DNA of 64,000 bases from Kryptolebias marmoratus (GCF_001649575.2 NC_051443.1:19304537-19368536), one strand, 5' to 3'; shown: positions 25,516 to 50,886, counted from the first letter of the stretch. The notes: a model not told the origin generated them from the letters alone. A program made the numbers and translations.

Positions 25516-25544
25516 TAAGGCTGAGACCAAAATACAGTCAGAGA

Positions 25545-26710
25545 TTTAAAGGGATGTGTGTTTTCTTTAAGGGAGTTTTAAAAGTGGGGTTGTGTGAAGT
25601 GGTTAGTAGTGCTCAATGTCTTACCTGCATTAGACAGCCAACAGAAAGATCCCAGCGTAGAGAATCAGGGAGAAAATCTCCCTGAGCTAACAGCTAGTCA
25701 GTGTGGGAACCATGGACTGTTCATATCTAGACCTCCAACCAGAAGCCAGAAGTTGGAAGCCAGAACGAGACCAGCTTCCCTGCAGGCTGGTTCCAATAAA
25801 TGTTTTAGGCCCCGCCCCCTCCACCTAAACAAAAAGAAAATTATCATTAGTAAAATAAAAAATACACCTTGGATATTTTGTTGCTGTTTTTTTTTTTTTT
25901 TTTTTGCTTCTCTTGCTATTGTATGTTAAAAAAAAATCTGACACATTTAGCCGTAATTAGTTATTTCATGCTTAAAAGAAAACATGTAATACTATAATAG
26001 CCTGCGGGGGAGTGGGCGGGGCTTAAAGTCCACATCCCTAGTGTGCAGACACTGATCCCAAAAACACAACATGGCAGCTTCTGTAAATTCGGTCCTTCAA
26101 TTTCCAACAAAAAAAAAAAGAAAGACATGGATCAGCCTCCATCACTTTTGCATTAAATGCTTATTTACATAAAAGCCTGTGCTTATTAGTGTTGAGGACT
26201 GTCTTCTACGGTCCATTACCGTAATCTGTGTGGAGCTTGCTGCAAAACTAAACCTGTTGAGCGGCAGAGTAAAAACACAGAAATGTTAAAGCGGTTCAGT
26301 GGACACTATTCTCTATTTGATCAGTTTTTCATCAGCTACTCTGTCTGGTTACACTTAACACACTCTGTTTTGCAACGTGTTTTATTCACTTTTATTGTTA
26401 ACAGACTGCAGACCAACTTCAGTAATAAAAATGATAGAATTTTATGTAAATAACCATTTAATGTAAAGGTGATGGCAGTATAAAGCTTTAGAAATGAACG
26501 TTTGTATGAACCTTTATGAAACATTTACAACTGGAGAGGTTTTAAGACAGCAGCGATCCACTTTAGAGCTAGCCATCATCTTGACTCTTCAAGAGAATTT
26601 CTCCCCAACTCTCCAAACTGAGATCTTTCTGACGCTGTAGGTAAGACAGTGACTGCTAATAACTACTCAACAGAACGCAACATGAATAAAAACTGAACCA
26701 TCCCTTTAAA
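25545..26710. mobile_element. 1.17-kb element with long (about 130 bp) inverted ends
   Basis: The left end TTTAAAGGGATG (25545) is mirrored by CATCCCTTTAAA (to 26710). The inverted similarity continues inward: ATGTCTTACCTGC, AACAGAAAGATCCCAG and GAGAATCAGGGAGAA on the left correspond to the reverse complements of GTAGGTAAGACAGT, CTGAGATCTTTCT and TTCTCCCCAACTCTC on the right. No transposase frame was found, so it is non-autonomous. TTAA at both tips would suit a TTAA-targeting superfamily (piggyBac or Kolobok); this is an inference. Confidence 0.75.
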
Positions 26711-27959
26711 TCAGGACAAAATTAGAAGCCCTCGCCACAGATGCTACTTAATCCTGTTACCTGGAGTTTGTTTTGTATCGTCTCTGAGGGAAAATTTCTC
26801 TGGTATATGATGTTGGCTGTGCAGACATCTGCGAGAGGTGTTTTTTTACCATTTTTATCGAGCATTTGTACCTCTCAAGTCCTGTATCAGAACGAAGAAT
26901 TATCATAAAAGTGTTCACTTGATGAACAATTTAAAAAAAACTATAAAAAAAAGCGCAACCCATCATTCACGCCACAGCTGAGAGCAGCGTCACACGACCT
27001 GAATCCTGAAAAACAACCAACAATACTGCAAATATCAAACCACAGTCAGCAGACCTGGATGCAGAAAGTTTACATTTTGCACGGAAAAAGCTTTGGGATA
27101 AATGTTAAGTAGTCTTTAGTGTCAAGTGCTCCTAGCTTTGGATAACACACACACTCATGATCAATGATCCTCTCAATCTAACTTTAAAGTCTCCATTTGT
27201 CAATATTTGTGTGGTTGCATTAATCCTTTACCCATATGTGCTGAATCCTTTTGTATTCGTCAGTCTCATTGGACTGCTTTCTATCCAGCAGAACTGTGTG
27301 CTTATTGTTTTTATTTGTTAATGTATTTATTTCTGATTGAAATTGTGTGTTTGCTCTCTGATGTTGCAGTCCTGGCCCACAGTTTTCTCTCTCTCCCTCT
27401 CTCTCTGAGTCACGCAGTACGTTTCCACCACAGATTTAAAATTCAGCAGTTACACAACCCATCATTTCTCGGAGACATTTTTAATTCCAGCGTATGCATT
27501 AAGCTGCCAAATTCTGCAAGACGTCGCCCTAAACAGCTGCTGGGTTTAATGGGATTACTTTCCAGAGCAGGTTTAATTCTACGCGTCAGGAACAGCCACG
27601 GGTGATTTTAGTTAAAAAAGTGCCACAGAATAAAAATAATAATAATAACAATAATAAAAAACCTTATTTATTCTGTTTTTAAAAAGGGTCATTCTAGAAT
27701 ATAATAAAACAATTCGACTAAACCGACCATCAATGTGTTGAGCACCAGACGCAGGAGTTTCAGAGAGCTTTCTACTGTTTCTATCATCAGCAATGAAAAA
27801 AAAAAAAAACATTAACAGCATTTTACTGGAAATCTAATTAAAGATACTAATGTGTTCATCTTTATTTGTTGTTTGCTTTTCTTTTGCTGTATTTGGAGGA
27901 TGAAACAACAAGAAGCAACATGTTGTTTGCAGTTACAAGCAACTCTGATCCTCCACCTC

Positions 27960-28570
27960 ATGTAAAGTAATCGCTGGATGTCCATCTACAGCAGATCAAC
28001 TTTTTGAGTCAGCCCCATTCAACATGGCTGCCACAGCCAGCTAACCCTAACAAACAAAGAAATATCTACAACTCAGTCAATTTTACAGTTATTGACCTAA
28101 GATTTTGTTTGCTTGTAGCAGAGATTCACCTCTACACATACTTAGAGCGCTAACAGATTTCACAAGCTCTTTGTTTAAAATATTGCCATTATATTTGGAG
28201 TCAACTCTGTCTTGTCTGTTAGCAAAATATAGCATGAACCACTGAATGGATTTTAATAAAATTTCAGTAAGGAATCACTGGGTGTGTATCTACAAATGAT
28301 TAACATTTGGAGTCAATCCAATTCAAGATGGCAGCCACAGCTAACCAACATTAGACAAGACAAAAATGACTACGACTCATTCAGTTTTACGGATACGGAT
28401 TTGATGTGAAAGTAGCTGAGAGTCATTCACAACACAGAGTCTAAGCATCACATCTGCACATAATATTATTTTCAAGGTTTGACCAAAATGGCAACAACTT
28501 CATTTCTCGTTACAATATGATGATCTTAGTCTAAACATGTGGAGGGCGATATGCATTCCTTCAAGGAGTG
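27960..28570 (-). repeat. Interspersed repeat, two reverse copies in tandem
   Basis: Two head-to-tail units (about 27960-28235 and 28240-28570), each with TAGCAAAATAT and CCATTCAACATGGC- or TCCAATTCAAGATGGC-like blocks. The pair closes with GCATTCCTTCAAGGAGTG, the same end sequence as at 1590 and 21905. Confidence 0.72.
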
Positions 28571-29569
28571 TTAGGTGTTTTATTTGAACACAAATTACTT
28601 AGAAAATAGCTGATCAAATTGTTCCAAATGGCTTAAATAAGATTCAACAGATGTTTACATCAAAAGAGGTGTGTTTCAGCGACAAATCTGAGAAAAACAG
28701 AAAGTGTGTTAAAATATATCACCTAAGTTTAGCCTCTGCTTCTAGTCAGCTATGAGTTAATACATTTTAAATAAAAAGCTCAGAAGTTCATTTCAGTGTT
28801 ATATTTCTCCTTGAAAGGCACAGACTCTGAAACTGCAGACCGCTCTAATGTAACAATCTAAAAGTCAGAAACGAGAGGGTAAAAAATATCAATTTGTATA
28901 AATCTAAACCTGCATCTTTACAGAGTGCTGATAAGGAGCTTTCTTTGCTTGTTTGGGAAAATTTTTTTTGCTTTTGCCTCTATTCTTCTCGTCAGCTGGA
29001 AAACAATTAACTGAGTAAGATGAGTAAGGCCTCCGATTCTGTCACAATCAGCAGTTCTCGTGTGCTGATGTGGGGGTTTCAAGGCTTCCTTATGTGTCCC
29101 CAGCGGGGGCGCACAACACACAGCGCAGTTCTAGACCTGAAACAGCCTCTGAGCTGCGTTTCCACGGCACCTTTTTATGGTGAACATCAGCAGACATTGT
29201 GCCACAGTGAGCAGTTTGTGACAGGTGTCCCTTTTCTAACCTGCCCTCCGGATGTTTGTACTCCCCGTTCTGTTACACGTAGAAAAACTGAACCTCGGCC
29301 ACGGCCTTTAAAAGCTCAAAAACCAAAACTGGATGCTGTCCTTTTCCAGGCCCATACATTTGTTCAAATTAATAGAGAATTAATATGCTGATTCTTCAAA
29401 CACAAGAATTTAGTGTGTTTTCTGTTTCAAGATGTGTTAAAGCATCACTTTACTACAACTAGTCTGACTTTTCACAAGCAATGTTGAGTTCACGAGGGAC
29501 AAACACCACTAACAGCGATGCAAACATTGGTGCAAATCAGTATTTGCACACAGGTTTCGAATAAACACT

Positions 29570-30030
29570 AATCATCATATGTTGAGAAATGACAGAGTTG
29601 CAGCTGTTTTGGTCAACCTTGAAAATAACATTACGCATGATCTCATGTAATATTACAAGATGTCACGCTTAGAGTATGTGTTGTTAATGACTCTCAGCTA
29701 CTACCACATCAAATTTTAGATCAATACATGTAAAACGGACGGAGGTATAACAATTTCTGTGCAGATTAATATTGACTAGCTGTGGTAAACATTGCAAACT
29801 GGGTAGAGACTGAAAGTTAATCAGTTGTAGATGTTCATCCAATGATTAGTTTCTGAAAGTTTCATTGAAATCCATCCAGTGGTTCATGAGATATTTTGCT
29901 AACAGACAAACCGGGTTGACTCTAACAGTTAATGTCAGTTTTAGGTGAAGATCTCACACAATATGAGACATACTTGCAAACGTGCAAAAACATTAATGCC
30001 CGCCTTCTCCTCTTGGCGGCAGGTGATAAT
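29570..30030 (+). repeat. Interspersed repeat copy with hairpin-like 3' end
   Basis: Contains CTCTCAGCTACTACCACATC, CATCCAGTGGTTCATGAGAT and ATTTTGCTAACAGACAAACC, then ends near GCCCGCCTTCTCCTCTTGGCGGCAGG. The GCC/GGC end is also seen at 56340-56366. Confidence 0.7.
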
Positions 30031-32293
30031 AACAACAATATTGATATATTTTCTTCACATTTTTCATCATTTATCAGGAGCTGTGTTATGAGGGCTGGTG
30101 TGATTTGAGCTGTCAGCATCCCATCAGTGTAGGAACTTTAACAGCTAAGAGTTCTTCTTTGTATCTGTTATTAAAAAATAACATAAAGGTTCACTTTAAT
30201 TTCTTACAGACGTGAATCCTCTGTGAAGTGTAATTTATAAGCCAAAAATCTGTTTGACTTGAGCTCACAGGTGAGTACCAAACACCTTACAGCCACAGGT
30301 GGGGAAGGAGGCCCGTCTGCACTCGGTGACCTCAGCCTCTTCTGGAGTTTTAGAAAATTCAAAGATCTCCTGCGGTGGGGTTTTGTCTTTCTGCCAAGTA
30401 TCTTAGCTGAATATTTTACTAGATATTCCTTATTTAAATGCTGGCACACAGCTTTAACACCCTAGTCAGTTCGCTTGATGTAAATCTCCAAAGACAGGAG
30501 CAAATATTGAAGCCACTTTTAATTTTTTTTTTCATTTTGAAGTTGAAATGTTTCCTCAAATCAGCAAACCAAAACAATTACTGCTCAACTTGTCCGTCAA
30601 AAACAAATCTTTAAGAATAAATCCTTAATTATCCAAAAACAGTGTTTACACTTTATATGTACAAAGTGTTTAAGAGCCTTAAAATAAACATAGATGTAAA
30701 CATGAAAGTTATATGTTGTAGCTTCAAAAATGTTACAGTAAACAGCACACTCTAGTGGTTAAATACTGCAGACACACTGTTGGCTTATTTAACCCTCCTG
30801 AAGCCATCATAACTGAAATAATGACATGACTAAAAACATTAAAGAAAGGCAGCAATGTTCTTTTTTATTTTATATGATGAACAAGGTACAGTTTGTGTAG
30901 AATTACTAATGTTAAAGGTCCTGTTGTTCTGTGATGGACCTCTCATCTGATGGTTTAATATGTTGGCATGCATTTAGTGGAAAAGAGCCCCCACAGCTCA
31001 TAATAAAAGGAATCACGCGCTCGAATGTAAAAACATGTAACAATAAATCACTTTAGCCTGGCCACTCTCACAACAATGGGCAGGTAAACAAAGTACAAGT
31101 TTAAATATTACAAGTATAAAATATGAATACCCTTTTTTTGTTTGTTTTTTGCCCTGTGACCCTGTATTCACAACCAGATGAATATTGAGGACAAAATATT
31201 TTTAATTACCAGACGTCCACAGCAGTTTCCAGTCTGCCATGGGGTGATATTTGTCATCAGTAAATGAGTGGTGGTATTTCACACTACTAAAACAAACGGA
31301 GGGGTTTCCTGACTAAATCTTTCACATTGTTAAACGGGTGCCGGGATGGAATTTCTAACATAAGTTTTGTTTTATTGAAATGTAAAACCAGAGGAGCAGT
31401 CTTCATGTGCTGGGCTCTACCGTCGAGAGCACAACTTTGATTATTTTAGTAAAAACAAACTAAATTAGCATCAACAAAGCACACACAGCACCCCGGATGT
31501 AACGACTGAGTGTGCTTACTGTACAATCCAACACCGCTGCACCATAAAGACGCATCATGTGCATAGTACGAGTCTTTTAAAACAGACATACAGCAGGTAC
31601 AGATCAGACTGACATGCAAATACAGAAATGAGTACAAAAAAGTCAAGTCCCTTTTTTTTTCTACATTCAACACATAAGTGCTGAACTAATAAGTGTGTGG
31701 AAGCATCAACTGTTGTGGAAATATACTGTATCAAGAACATTTGTTATCAAGAGACACATTCAGTCAAGAAAATGCAATAAAACAAGTGAACAAAAGGAAG
31801 AAAAGTGGGTAAAAATGCTCTAATTTGTTGCTTTAAGATCTAACGTCAAACACATTGATGAATAAAAAGAAATAGTGCATTAAAAGTGAAAATATTTGCT
31901 GATTTACCTTCTGACCAAAGATGACAACATTCTTTAAAGTTCAACACCCATGTGGACATGTCATGCATAGATTTGTAGGAAAAGTCGGCATTGGCACTAT
32001 GCTTCCATCTTAACTTTAGGTCAGTAGCCAGCTAATATAAATGTAACTTTTTTTTTTTTAGTTTTTAGTTTTAAAAAATACCCAACTTTTTTGGTGGTGT
32101 CCTGAAATGTTCAGGCTTAAATGAATACAAGTTTTCTACGACAAAACGAATAAAACACGTAAACTATTCATGACTTTATCTTGAGGTTCTGTTGTCTTCA
32201 GTTTCGGTTTTTCGGTCTGCAAAAACTGCAGCTTTCAGCGTGACACAGCTGGAAACATGTCCTTCAGCAGAAGAAAATATCTTGTTTGGATAT

Positions 32294-32493
32294 GAGGGGT
32301 GTAACGGTACGCCCGAGTCACAGTTCGGTTCGTTCCTTGGTATCTGGGTCACAATTCAGTGCGGGTTCAATACAACAGGAAGGAGAAACAAACACCTAAT
32401 GCTAATGTTTTTTTTCTCCTTTTATACAGATAATAACTCTCCCAGAAGCAGAGACAGAAAATCAAAGCACCCATGCTAGTGGGAGAGGGTCAG

Positions 32494-32537
<44 letters not shown>

Positions 32538-32566
32538 GAGCTGTTTGAAAATTTTATATACCAGTT

Positions 32567-32616
<50 letters not shown>

Positions 32617-33367
32617 AACTGGTATATAAAATTTTCATTCAGTTTGAACTGCTAGGAGTTTCTATGTGTCAAAACAGATAGTTTGATAAAATCCAGAAAA
32701 GTATCTCTTTCTTGGGTTCAGAAAATTGTACAAAAATAGGAAGAAAAAAAAAACAGGGAGTGTTTGCTTTAGTTAATTTGACCAAAATCAGTAAAACATT
32801 GTGAAACATTCACCAAGCTTCTCACCAAGTGGATGCTAGTGAGGGAAAATGAAGCTTGCTGTGATTATTTGGAGTAACTCCTTGCCATATATAATAATAA
32901 ATCAAAGCACAGAAATATACCTAAAAAGGCAGCCTGGTTCGTTGCTCCTTCTGTACCTTAAAAAGGTATAAACATGAGCAACGGTACATTTGTTAACTTT
33001 TTGTTTACACCTGAAATGTACATGCTCTGCACCATTCTTGTACCTTGATTTTTGTGTACATGTGCCTCTCGTCTCCCCCCTCTGCAGCCATCTTGATTAG
33101 CTGTGTTTTTCAACACAGGTCTTCAAGAAGCTTCTCTGTGTTATTGTGAACCACTCAGGCTTCGTTTTTTTTTTTTTTTTTTATCTAGATGGTTCAGAAA
33201 GCATCTTTCTCTGCTTCTTTTCTGTCGTGGCTTTTAGCAAAATGCAATTACCTAAAATGTGCTTCTGGACAGGAGCGGTGCTCGCCTGTGACTGTCGTAT
33301 TCTTTATCTGGTTCCCTGTGCCCATCCCAAAGGCCACGGTACAAATACGCGTCCCGTTACACCCCTG
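32294..33367. mobile_element. hAT-like non-autonomous element, about 1.07 kb
   Basis: The left tip GAGGGGTGTAACGGTACG (32294) and right tip CCCGTTACACCCCTG (to 33367) are inverted copies, resembling the CAGGGGTGTAACGG ends frequent in fish hAT elements. The interior has (TA)n tracts, a long palindrome and no transposase frame. I see no clear 8-bp target duplication. Confidence 0.7.
32546..32637. repeat. Perfect 92-bp palindrome centred on (TA)21
   Basis: A 25-bp arm (TGAAAATTTTATATACCAGT then TGGTA, 32546-32570) and its exact reverse complement at 32613-32637 flank 42 bp of TA repeat, so the whole unit is self-complementary. A separate (TA)n lies at 32496-32535. It could form a cruciform and is likely length-variable. 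Confidence 0.92.
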
Positions 33368-34399
33368 CTGACTGAAGAGACCGATGTTGGACAAACAAAC
33401 AAAAAAAAATGAGGTTACAGATTTTTTTTTTGCAAACATTCTGTTTTTCTCAGGTCAAGTATGTTTAATTCTCATTTTACTGCAGCTTAGTGAATTTCAA
33501 ACTGAGAGCAAACATCTAAAAACTGTTCACTTAAACAAAACTACTAAAAGCACTAGTTTTCCCAAAGTCATCTATATGCATTCATAATAAATATGATTGT
33601 TCACAAAGCACTATATTAATTAATTTCATATTTTAAAGCTCTATATTGATTGCAGTACATGAGAGACGTGGGGGGAAAAAAATGTGCCGAACATCAAATG
33701 TGAGAATCTAGATAAACAGCTTTTAAAATATTTGCACTAAGAAAATAGACGCATGCATTTTACTGAAGTAAACGTGTTTTCATTTCCCTTTTTCCTTTGC
33801 GGTAAACTGTACAGATTCTTCTCTCTGACCTATGATACAAAACAGGGCCCTGCTACTTTCAAGCGGACTGAACTCGATCATCGTCGAGAAACGCTAAAGA
33901 GAACCACGGCAGTGAAAACAAACTCCTCTTAAACCTTCGCCATCTCTCGTATCTAAGTCCTGTGTGCACCTGAAAGTCTCGTTAAGTAAAAAAAAAAAAA
34001 AAAAAACGAGGAGTAAAATGAGAGGCTAAACCAGGTTTAAACCTGAAACTGTACAGTTGAAGCCTGAGACGAGGCATGCTTGGACTATAAATGCATGCAG
34101 GACAGGAAGAAGAGGGTTATGAGGAAAAAAAAAAAAGGGTCAAAGTTCAAGGGTTGGGGTTCACACGTGACAGTCACAAATCCAACAACCCCAAACTGAG
34201 TTGTACAAGAAGACAAAAAGAGGTTTAAAGTTAAGAAATTGTTGCCAAAGTGCCTCAGATTATAAACGTCCTTTTTTTGCGTCCACCTTCCAAGATTATG
34301 TCCGTAGTTGTCGGCTGACAGTATTAAAGTGAGTAAAGGGGTGTCGAGCTGTGCATTTACAGGTAGGAAGATTTCAGTGTGCATATTAAAGCGTCTGTA

Positions 34400-45774
<11,375 letters not shown>

Positions 45775-46334
45775 GGTGCCTCTCCACAAAGACTGACAGC
45801 CACCGCTCCATCAGATGGGAATTTCAACAGGAACTGTGCCTAAGATACAAAAGCAAAATATAAAATTAAAAATATAATAGTACTCTTTAGAAATGTTGAG
45901 AATTGTTGTTTTGTGATTCATAAGCACGAACGTTAGATAAAGTAGTTAGTGCTTGAGAAATGTATTGTTGAAAACAGACTGCAGCCGGCCATAGAAAACC
46001 AAAGCAAATCAAAGAAATCAGGTTTTGTTTACCGATTGTTTCCGAGCAGTTCTGTTCTTGAGCTGCACACCTACACATGGCTCTGTGGGAGGCTGCTGCA
46101 TTGTCAGATATTAAGCTAGATTTCTTTATTTTGCTCTCAGATGCCTCTATGTGTGAGTGTGCTGTAGATTTCCACACAGAGAACATAGAAGAAGACAGAG
46201 CAAAACTATTTTTAAGACAACTGCAAGCTGTTATTGGCTGGTGTCTACAAAACCTGCAACCCAAAGACATCTGGGACAAACACCATTATATTGCTGAACT
46301 GTCCATGTTTTTTAAGTCTCATATTAGAACATCT

Positions 46335-46640
46335 TGTGTGATCTGATAATTACTTTCTAAAAGTTTCATTAAAATCCAGCCAGTGGTTCACAAGATGTAT
46401 TTTGCTAACAGGCAGGCAGAGTCGACAGAAATAGCTGATGGCAAAGTTTTGAACACAGATCTGGTGCAATCAGTTTGTGCTCAAAGTATGTCTTGGATAT
46501 GACTCTCAGATACAACCACTCCAGATTTCCCTACAATATCTGTAAACTTGGCTGAGTTGCAGCTATTTTTGTATTTGCTGAGACTGCTTAGCTGTGGCCT
46601 CCATCTTGAATGGGGTTGACACAGGCAAAAACATTATCGC
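46335..46640 (+). repeat. Interspersed repeat, part-copy plus copy
   Basis: A 3' part (46335-46410) carrying TTTCATTAAAATCCAGCCAG and TTTTGCTAACAGGCAGGC is followed by a second unit to about 46640. It lies in camkk2 intron 1. Confidence 0.7.
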
Positions 46641-49600
46641 CATCAGTGGCGGCATAATAATAATGTCATAAATAGATGCTGGAAACACAATCAGAAATAC
46701 TAATCACCTACTCTGAAACACAAGTCGACGTAGCTCCTTCCAAACAAACCATCCGTGGAGCCTCGAATTTTACCCAACACATTATGTTAGGTGTTAATTA
46801 ATTCATGCAAACACATCTAGTTTTGCAAATTTCACTTCTGATAAGCAGATACAGCGTAAAAAAAATGTCTCTAAGAGCAAAGTTTCAGTCTGCTTTTGAA
46901 GTCAGTTATACAACACGCATAATCATTATCTGAACCGAAGCACTTTCTTGCATAATTTCAACAGCACATTTTCCATCGCTTAGGCCACTCTGCTTATATT
47001 CTTGAAATCTGAAAAATGGAATAAAAAAAATTAAAAAAAGAAAAAGGATGCAATTTGCATCAGAGCTTCAGGAGGATTATGGAGATGTAATTGTATGCCT
47101 GAGAAACTTAACAGATACATAAAAAAACAAAAGGAAACCTTAAAATAAACAAGACAGTGGGTGCTCCAGCCAAGTGTTGAATAAGCATCATATGTGGGAG
47201 GAGACACCCACTTCAGGTGGCCTTCATGCCTATATATAGGCAAAACTAACCAGAAGAATGCTAATGGCTGTTTCATGGGAAGCTGCTTGTATCTTTTGTT
47301 TCAAAATGGCTGCACAGTTACATTATTTTCAGACGTTACATCACACCAAGAAAGCCTGATTTTCTACTCTGCTCAGCATTTACTGCGCCGTCCAAGTGTT
47401 GCTTATTTCTGGCAGAAAAGACATATTCTGGCCTTCGATTTTTCCGAACAGTGTATTCTAAAAAGCAGACAAAGTACCGCTCATGTGAAATGGTGCTATT
47501 AGCACGGAGCTGAAAATAAAGCTCCTGAAATCCAGTTTTAAAAGCAATCTCCGCCTCTTAAAATTATCACAACATTCCCAGATCAGAACACTAAGCCTCA
47601 GCGCGGCTGAGAAAAATACAGAGTCGTGACACTAAAAAATCACAGCTACAGCAGGCTTTTTATATCTAAGGAGCGGAGGCTACTTATCATGCTTGACCTA
47701 CTTTGATAAACTGTAAGAAACACATGAAGTCATATTTCCACTTACACCACAGGCAGTTTGTGGAGTTTCATAACTGATAATGACATGACAAACCTCTTTG
47801 CAGCCTGGCAAGTGTAGAAATTTGCTCAAAGTATCAATCAATTAGAGAGCGGCTTGATGCATGCTGTTAAAGCAAACAGTGACTTCTGTTAATATTTTGC
47901 CATCAGCAGCCAATATTTGCAAAGGAAGTTTAAGACAACACCAAAACCACTGTTAGTCTAGCTCAGATCGGATCGACACAAAACAAAAATGCATCCAAAC
48001 CTTCAACAAAACTTGTGGAATATCAAAAAACAGGTGCTCAGCAACTGGTGTTAATTCACAGTAAAGATAAAAAAAAAATCATCAGACATCTGTGGACCGA
48101 AACATCACATCAAGAGACAGGATATTATAAATAATGGAACTGCGGGATAAAAGCCTTTAACTTCCCTGATCCAAGATGATCACAGCAGCATCACGACGAA
48201 CAAAGGCCAGATGAGCCAGATGCTGCGTAGCTCCAGATGCCATGCGATGCCTCTTATTACCATAATCACATGACCTAACCTTTACGATCTGAGCATGAAG
48301 GGAGGTGAAGGGAGTACTTATTAAAGCCTGGGGTTCCAATCTACGTATAGCATTAATGGTGAGACGGACACGGTCCTACAAGCGTACCAGCACAGAACAG
48401 GGCCATCTGGATCAGAGCAGGATCCCCAGCTTCATTAAAAGATCAACAGGCCAACACTGTCAGCGATCTGCAGCAGATAAGCTTCTGTAAATGGAATGAA
48501 GGATGTGCTGGAGTTACTTAACTACACTGTTCTCGCACGGCTGATTATACCAAAGAATCTGAAAATGGTAACACTGAGCAACAACCTACGAATCAACAGC
48601 AAACATACCTAGAACGTCAAAGGTACAATTAGGGGAATGTTCTTAATTAATCACCAATATGACATTCATCTAGAATACTTCTTCGTAAATAACACATACA
48701 AACAAACAGTATGACAAATGTTGTGTTTTAACAACATTTTTAAAAGGACGCCAGGTGCAGCCAGGTAACGTGCAAATAAAGCATACAGTATAATACATTT
48801 ATTAATACTTTAAAAGGGAGAAACGTTACGGCGTCCTTTCCAAGGCACAAAAATTGCAATTTGAAACAAATTAAAATAAATTACCTTTAAAATCCTTCAA
48901 AAAACTCGGACACGTACATTCACCTATATTAGTCAGACTGTTTTGCAAACTAAAAACAGCTTTTTATCAGCAGATCAGGAAATGATAGGTGGGGCATCGC
49001 CTACTATATAGTCATATAATGTTTTTTTTTTGAACCTCAAGTAGTTGTATCCTTTTACACCACCTTCAAGTTCAAACAAACACTATATAAACATCAAATA
49101 ACTGAGAGCTCACGAGATAACTATGATTTACTAAACCATAGATGTTTAACAATGTCCTAAAGTATCATTTCTGACAATGTTCAAAAAAGCAAATTATAAA
49201 CAAACTAAATGATCACCAGGATCTGGTCTGAAATAAGGTCCTAAATGACACCTGTTAAGACAAGACATGGTGACACTGATTGTTATTACTGGTGGTTAAA
49301 ACTTATCATTATTTTAACTGTGTTCATGCCATCAGACTAAAAGAAATTCTAAATTTTGATAATACTAGCATTCAGTTCAGATTAACAATAGCGTCTGGGC
49401 AAGAATTAATGTTATGCAATTTAGGATTTTCATTGTAACTTATGCTGCATAATCCCAAAGACTATTAAAATGTTTTAATGCGAGTAGTTGATAAATTCTC
49501 ATATCTAACACGTCAAGACATCATTAAACCACGAATCCGACGAACAAATCGTTAACATTAACAGGGAACACGGGAATTCGCTCTCAGCTTTTCTGCTGGA

Positions 49601-49910
49601 AGGTAATAATAGCTAACTTATTAGCGACTTGTTCACGTTGACTTTGACGGGTTTTTAGATAAAATAAAAAATAAAAAAGCTACGGCGTTTTCGTCGTCTC
49701 GGGTCCCAAAGCGAGCTACCTCGGCTCTTTAGGCGTCAAAGTCGAGCGGCTCGGCTAACGTTAGCAGCTGCAACATCTGTCACGATACAGCTGCTGTTGC
49801 GGAAATAGGCGTTCAGTGATGCTAGTGCGACTCTCCCGATGTCGCTGGTAGTAGCGTTCAGCCGACAACACAGCCGCTGAAGACGTGCTCTGACACGCAT
49901 TAAGCCTTAC
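46641..49910. other. camkk2 intron 1, remainder
   Basis: No coding sequence, RNA gene or named element is supported in this stretch. Open frames at 47031-47502 and 48157-48490 show no family features. Confidence 0.5.
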
Positions 49911-50100
49911 CTTGTTGTGTTGCTACGTTTTAAATTAAAACAAGGTCCCGTCTCCAGAAGTAAGAGCAGCTTCTGCCAAGCTAGCTGTTTTGACAAACGG
50001 GGAGTGTGTAGCAGGGACTCTGACAGCCGTTGTTGTGATGACGGTGTTGTGCCAAAAAAAGGCACCCTCCCCCGTCACGGGAAGCTCAGTCGTATTCGCT
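49911..50100 (-). promoter_or_regulatory. camkk2: Probable camkk2 non-coding first exon and CpG-rich promoter
   Basis: A consensus donor (gtaagg on the minus strand, after CAACACAACAAG) bounds the exon at 49911. The sequence at 49680-50110 is rich in CpG, unlike the AT-rich surroundings. The exon would splice to the acceptor at 45840, giving a 5' UTR. The transcription start is not determinable; the right boundary is approximate. Confidence 0.55.
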
Positions 50101-50886
50101 GAAAAAAAAAAGAGAGATCAAAAGTAGGAGGAAAAAAACTGGTTTGTGTTTGCTTGCAACTATTACGAAAGTGTACAGATATTCTATTTTGATGTGTATG
50201 TAAATCAGGGGTGCGCCTGAGAGCTTCCTTGAAAAGCGCTTCCCGTGATGAGGATGCGTTTGACGGAAGGGGTGCTTTTTTTAGCACAACACCAACCGAG
50301 CTAAACAACTGCATCCCGTGCTTTACATACAAGAAGCGCATGCATTTAAGGTTAAAATGTGCTTCAAAATATACTCAGAGAAATGCGTTTCATCCGCGGA
50401 CGAGGCGCGCACCGCCCATTGCTCTTCTTTTTGTTCAAAGCACAAAACATTTCACGGTTCCCGATTTCTGTTCCAAACATTTAATAGCCAAGAGCCCCCA
50501 CTTTTGGCGTACTTGGGAAATGCAACATTTGGACATATTTTAACTATTGTAAAATACTTTGTTGTATTAAAACTCAAACTGAAGAATGAAACAGCTGATT
50601 TTTTTCAGCCCAACATAAACAGTAATTCATTGGTTTACATAAAACAATTTTCCACCTTTACTTGACTATACAGATATTTTGTTACATTAATAGATTACTT
50701 GCAAAAGTCCATATTGGTAGTCAGATTTTTTTATTTCTTCCATATAAAAACTATAAAGCTAAAGCAATAAAGTTTCACCATAAGCAACTTGTAAAACTTG
50801 GCTTCAGTGAGGTAAAGTACTATAAAAGTAGTTTTACAAAAGTAAAGTTGAGTCAAGGAGAGGATAAGAAACAATAAAACTGAAAT
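50101..50886. other. Short gap between snrpd3 3' end and camkk2 5' end
   Basis: Less than 0.8 kb separates the snrpd3 polyadenylation signal from the camkk2 first exon; the two genes run in tandem on the minus strand. GC-rich at 50390-50430 (CCGCGGACGAGGCGCGCACC), AT-rich elsewhere. Short open frames here are not supported as genes. Confidence 0.5.

Larger units (their letters stand above)
26711..34399. other. Intergenic sequence and unplaced camkk2 3' UTR
   Basis: There is no supported gene. It holds interspersed-repeat copies at about 27960-28570 and 29570-30030 and the hAT-like element at 32294-33367. The camkk2 3' UTR must begin at 34399 and run leftward; I cannot place its end. A 123-aa + frame at 29020-29391 has no recognisable family and looks like chance. 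Confidence 0.5.

Noticed and set aside
29020..29391. 123-aa plus-strand open frame between madd and camkk2
   Set aside because: No domain, no splice context and composition like the surroundings; probably chance.
32473..32655. 60-aa frame of repeated Tyr-Ile
   Set aside because: Translation of TA dinucleotide repeats.
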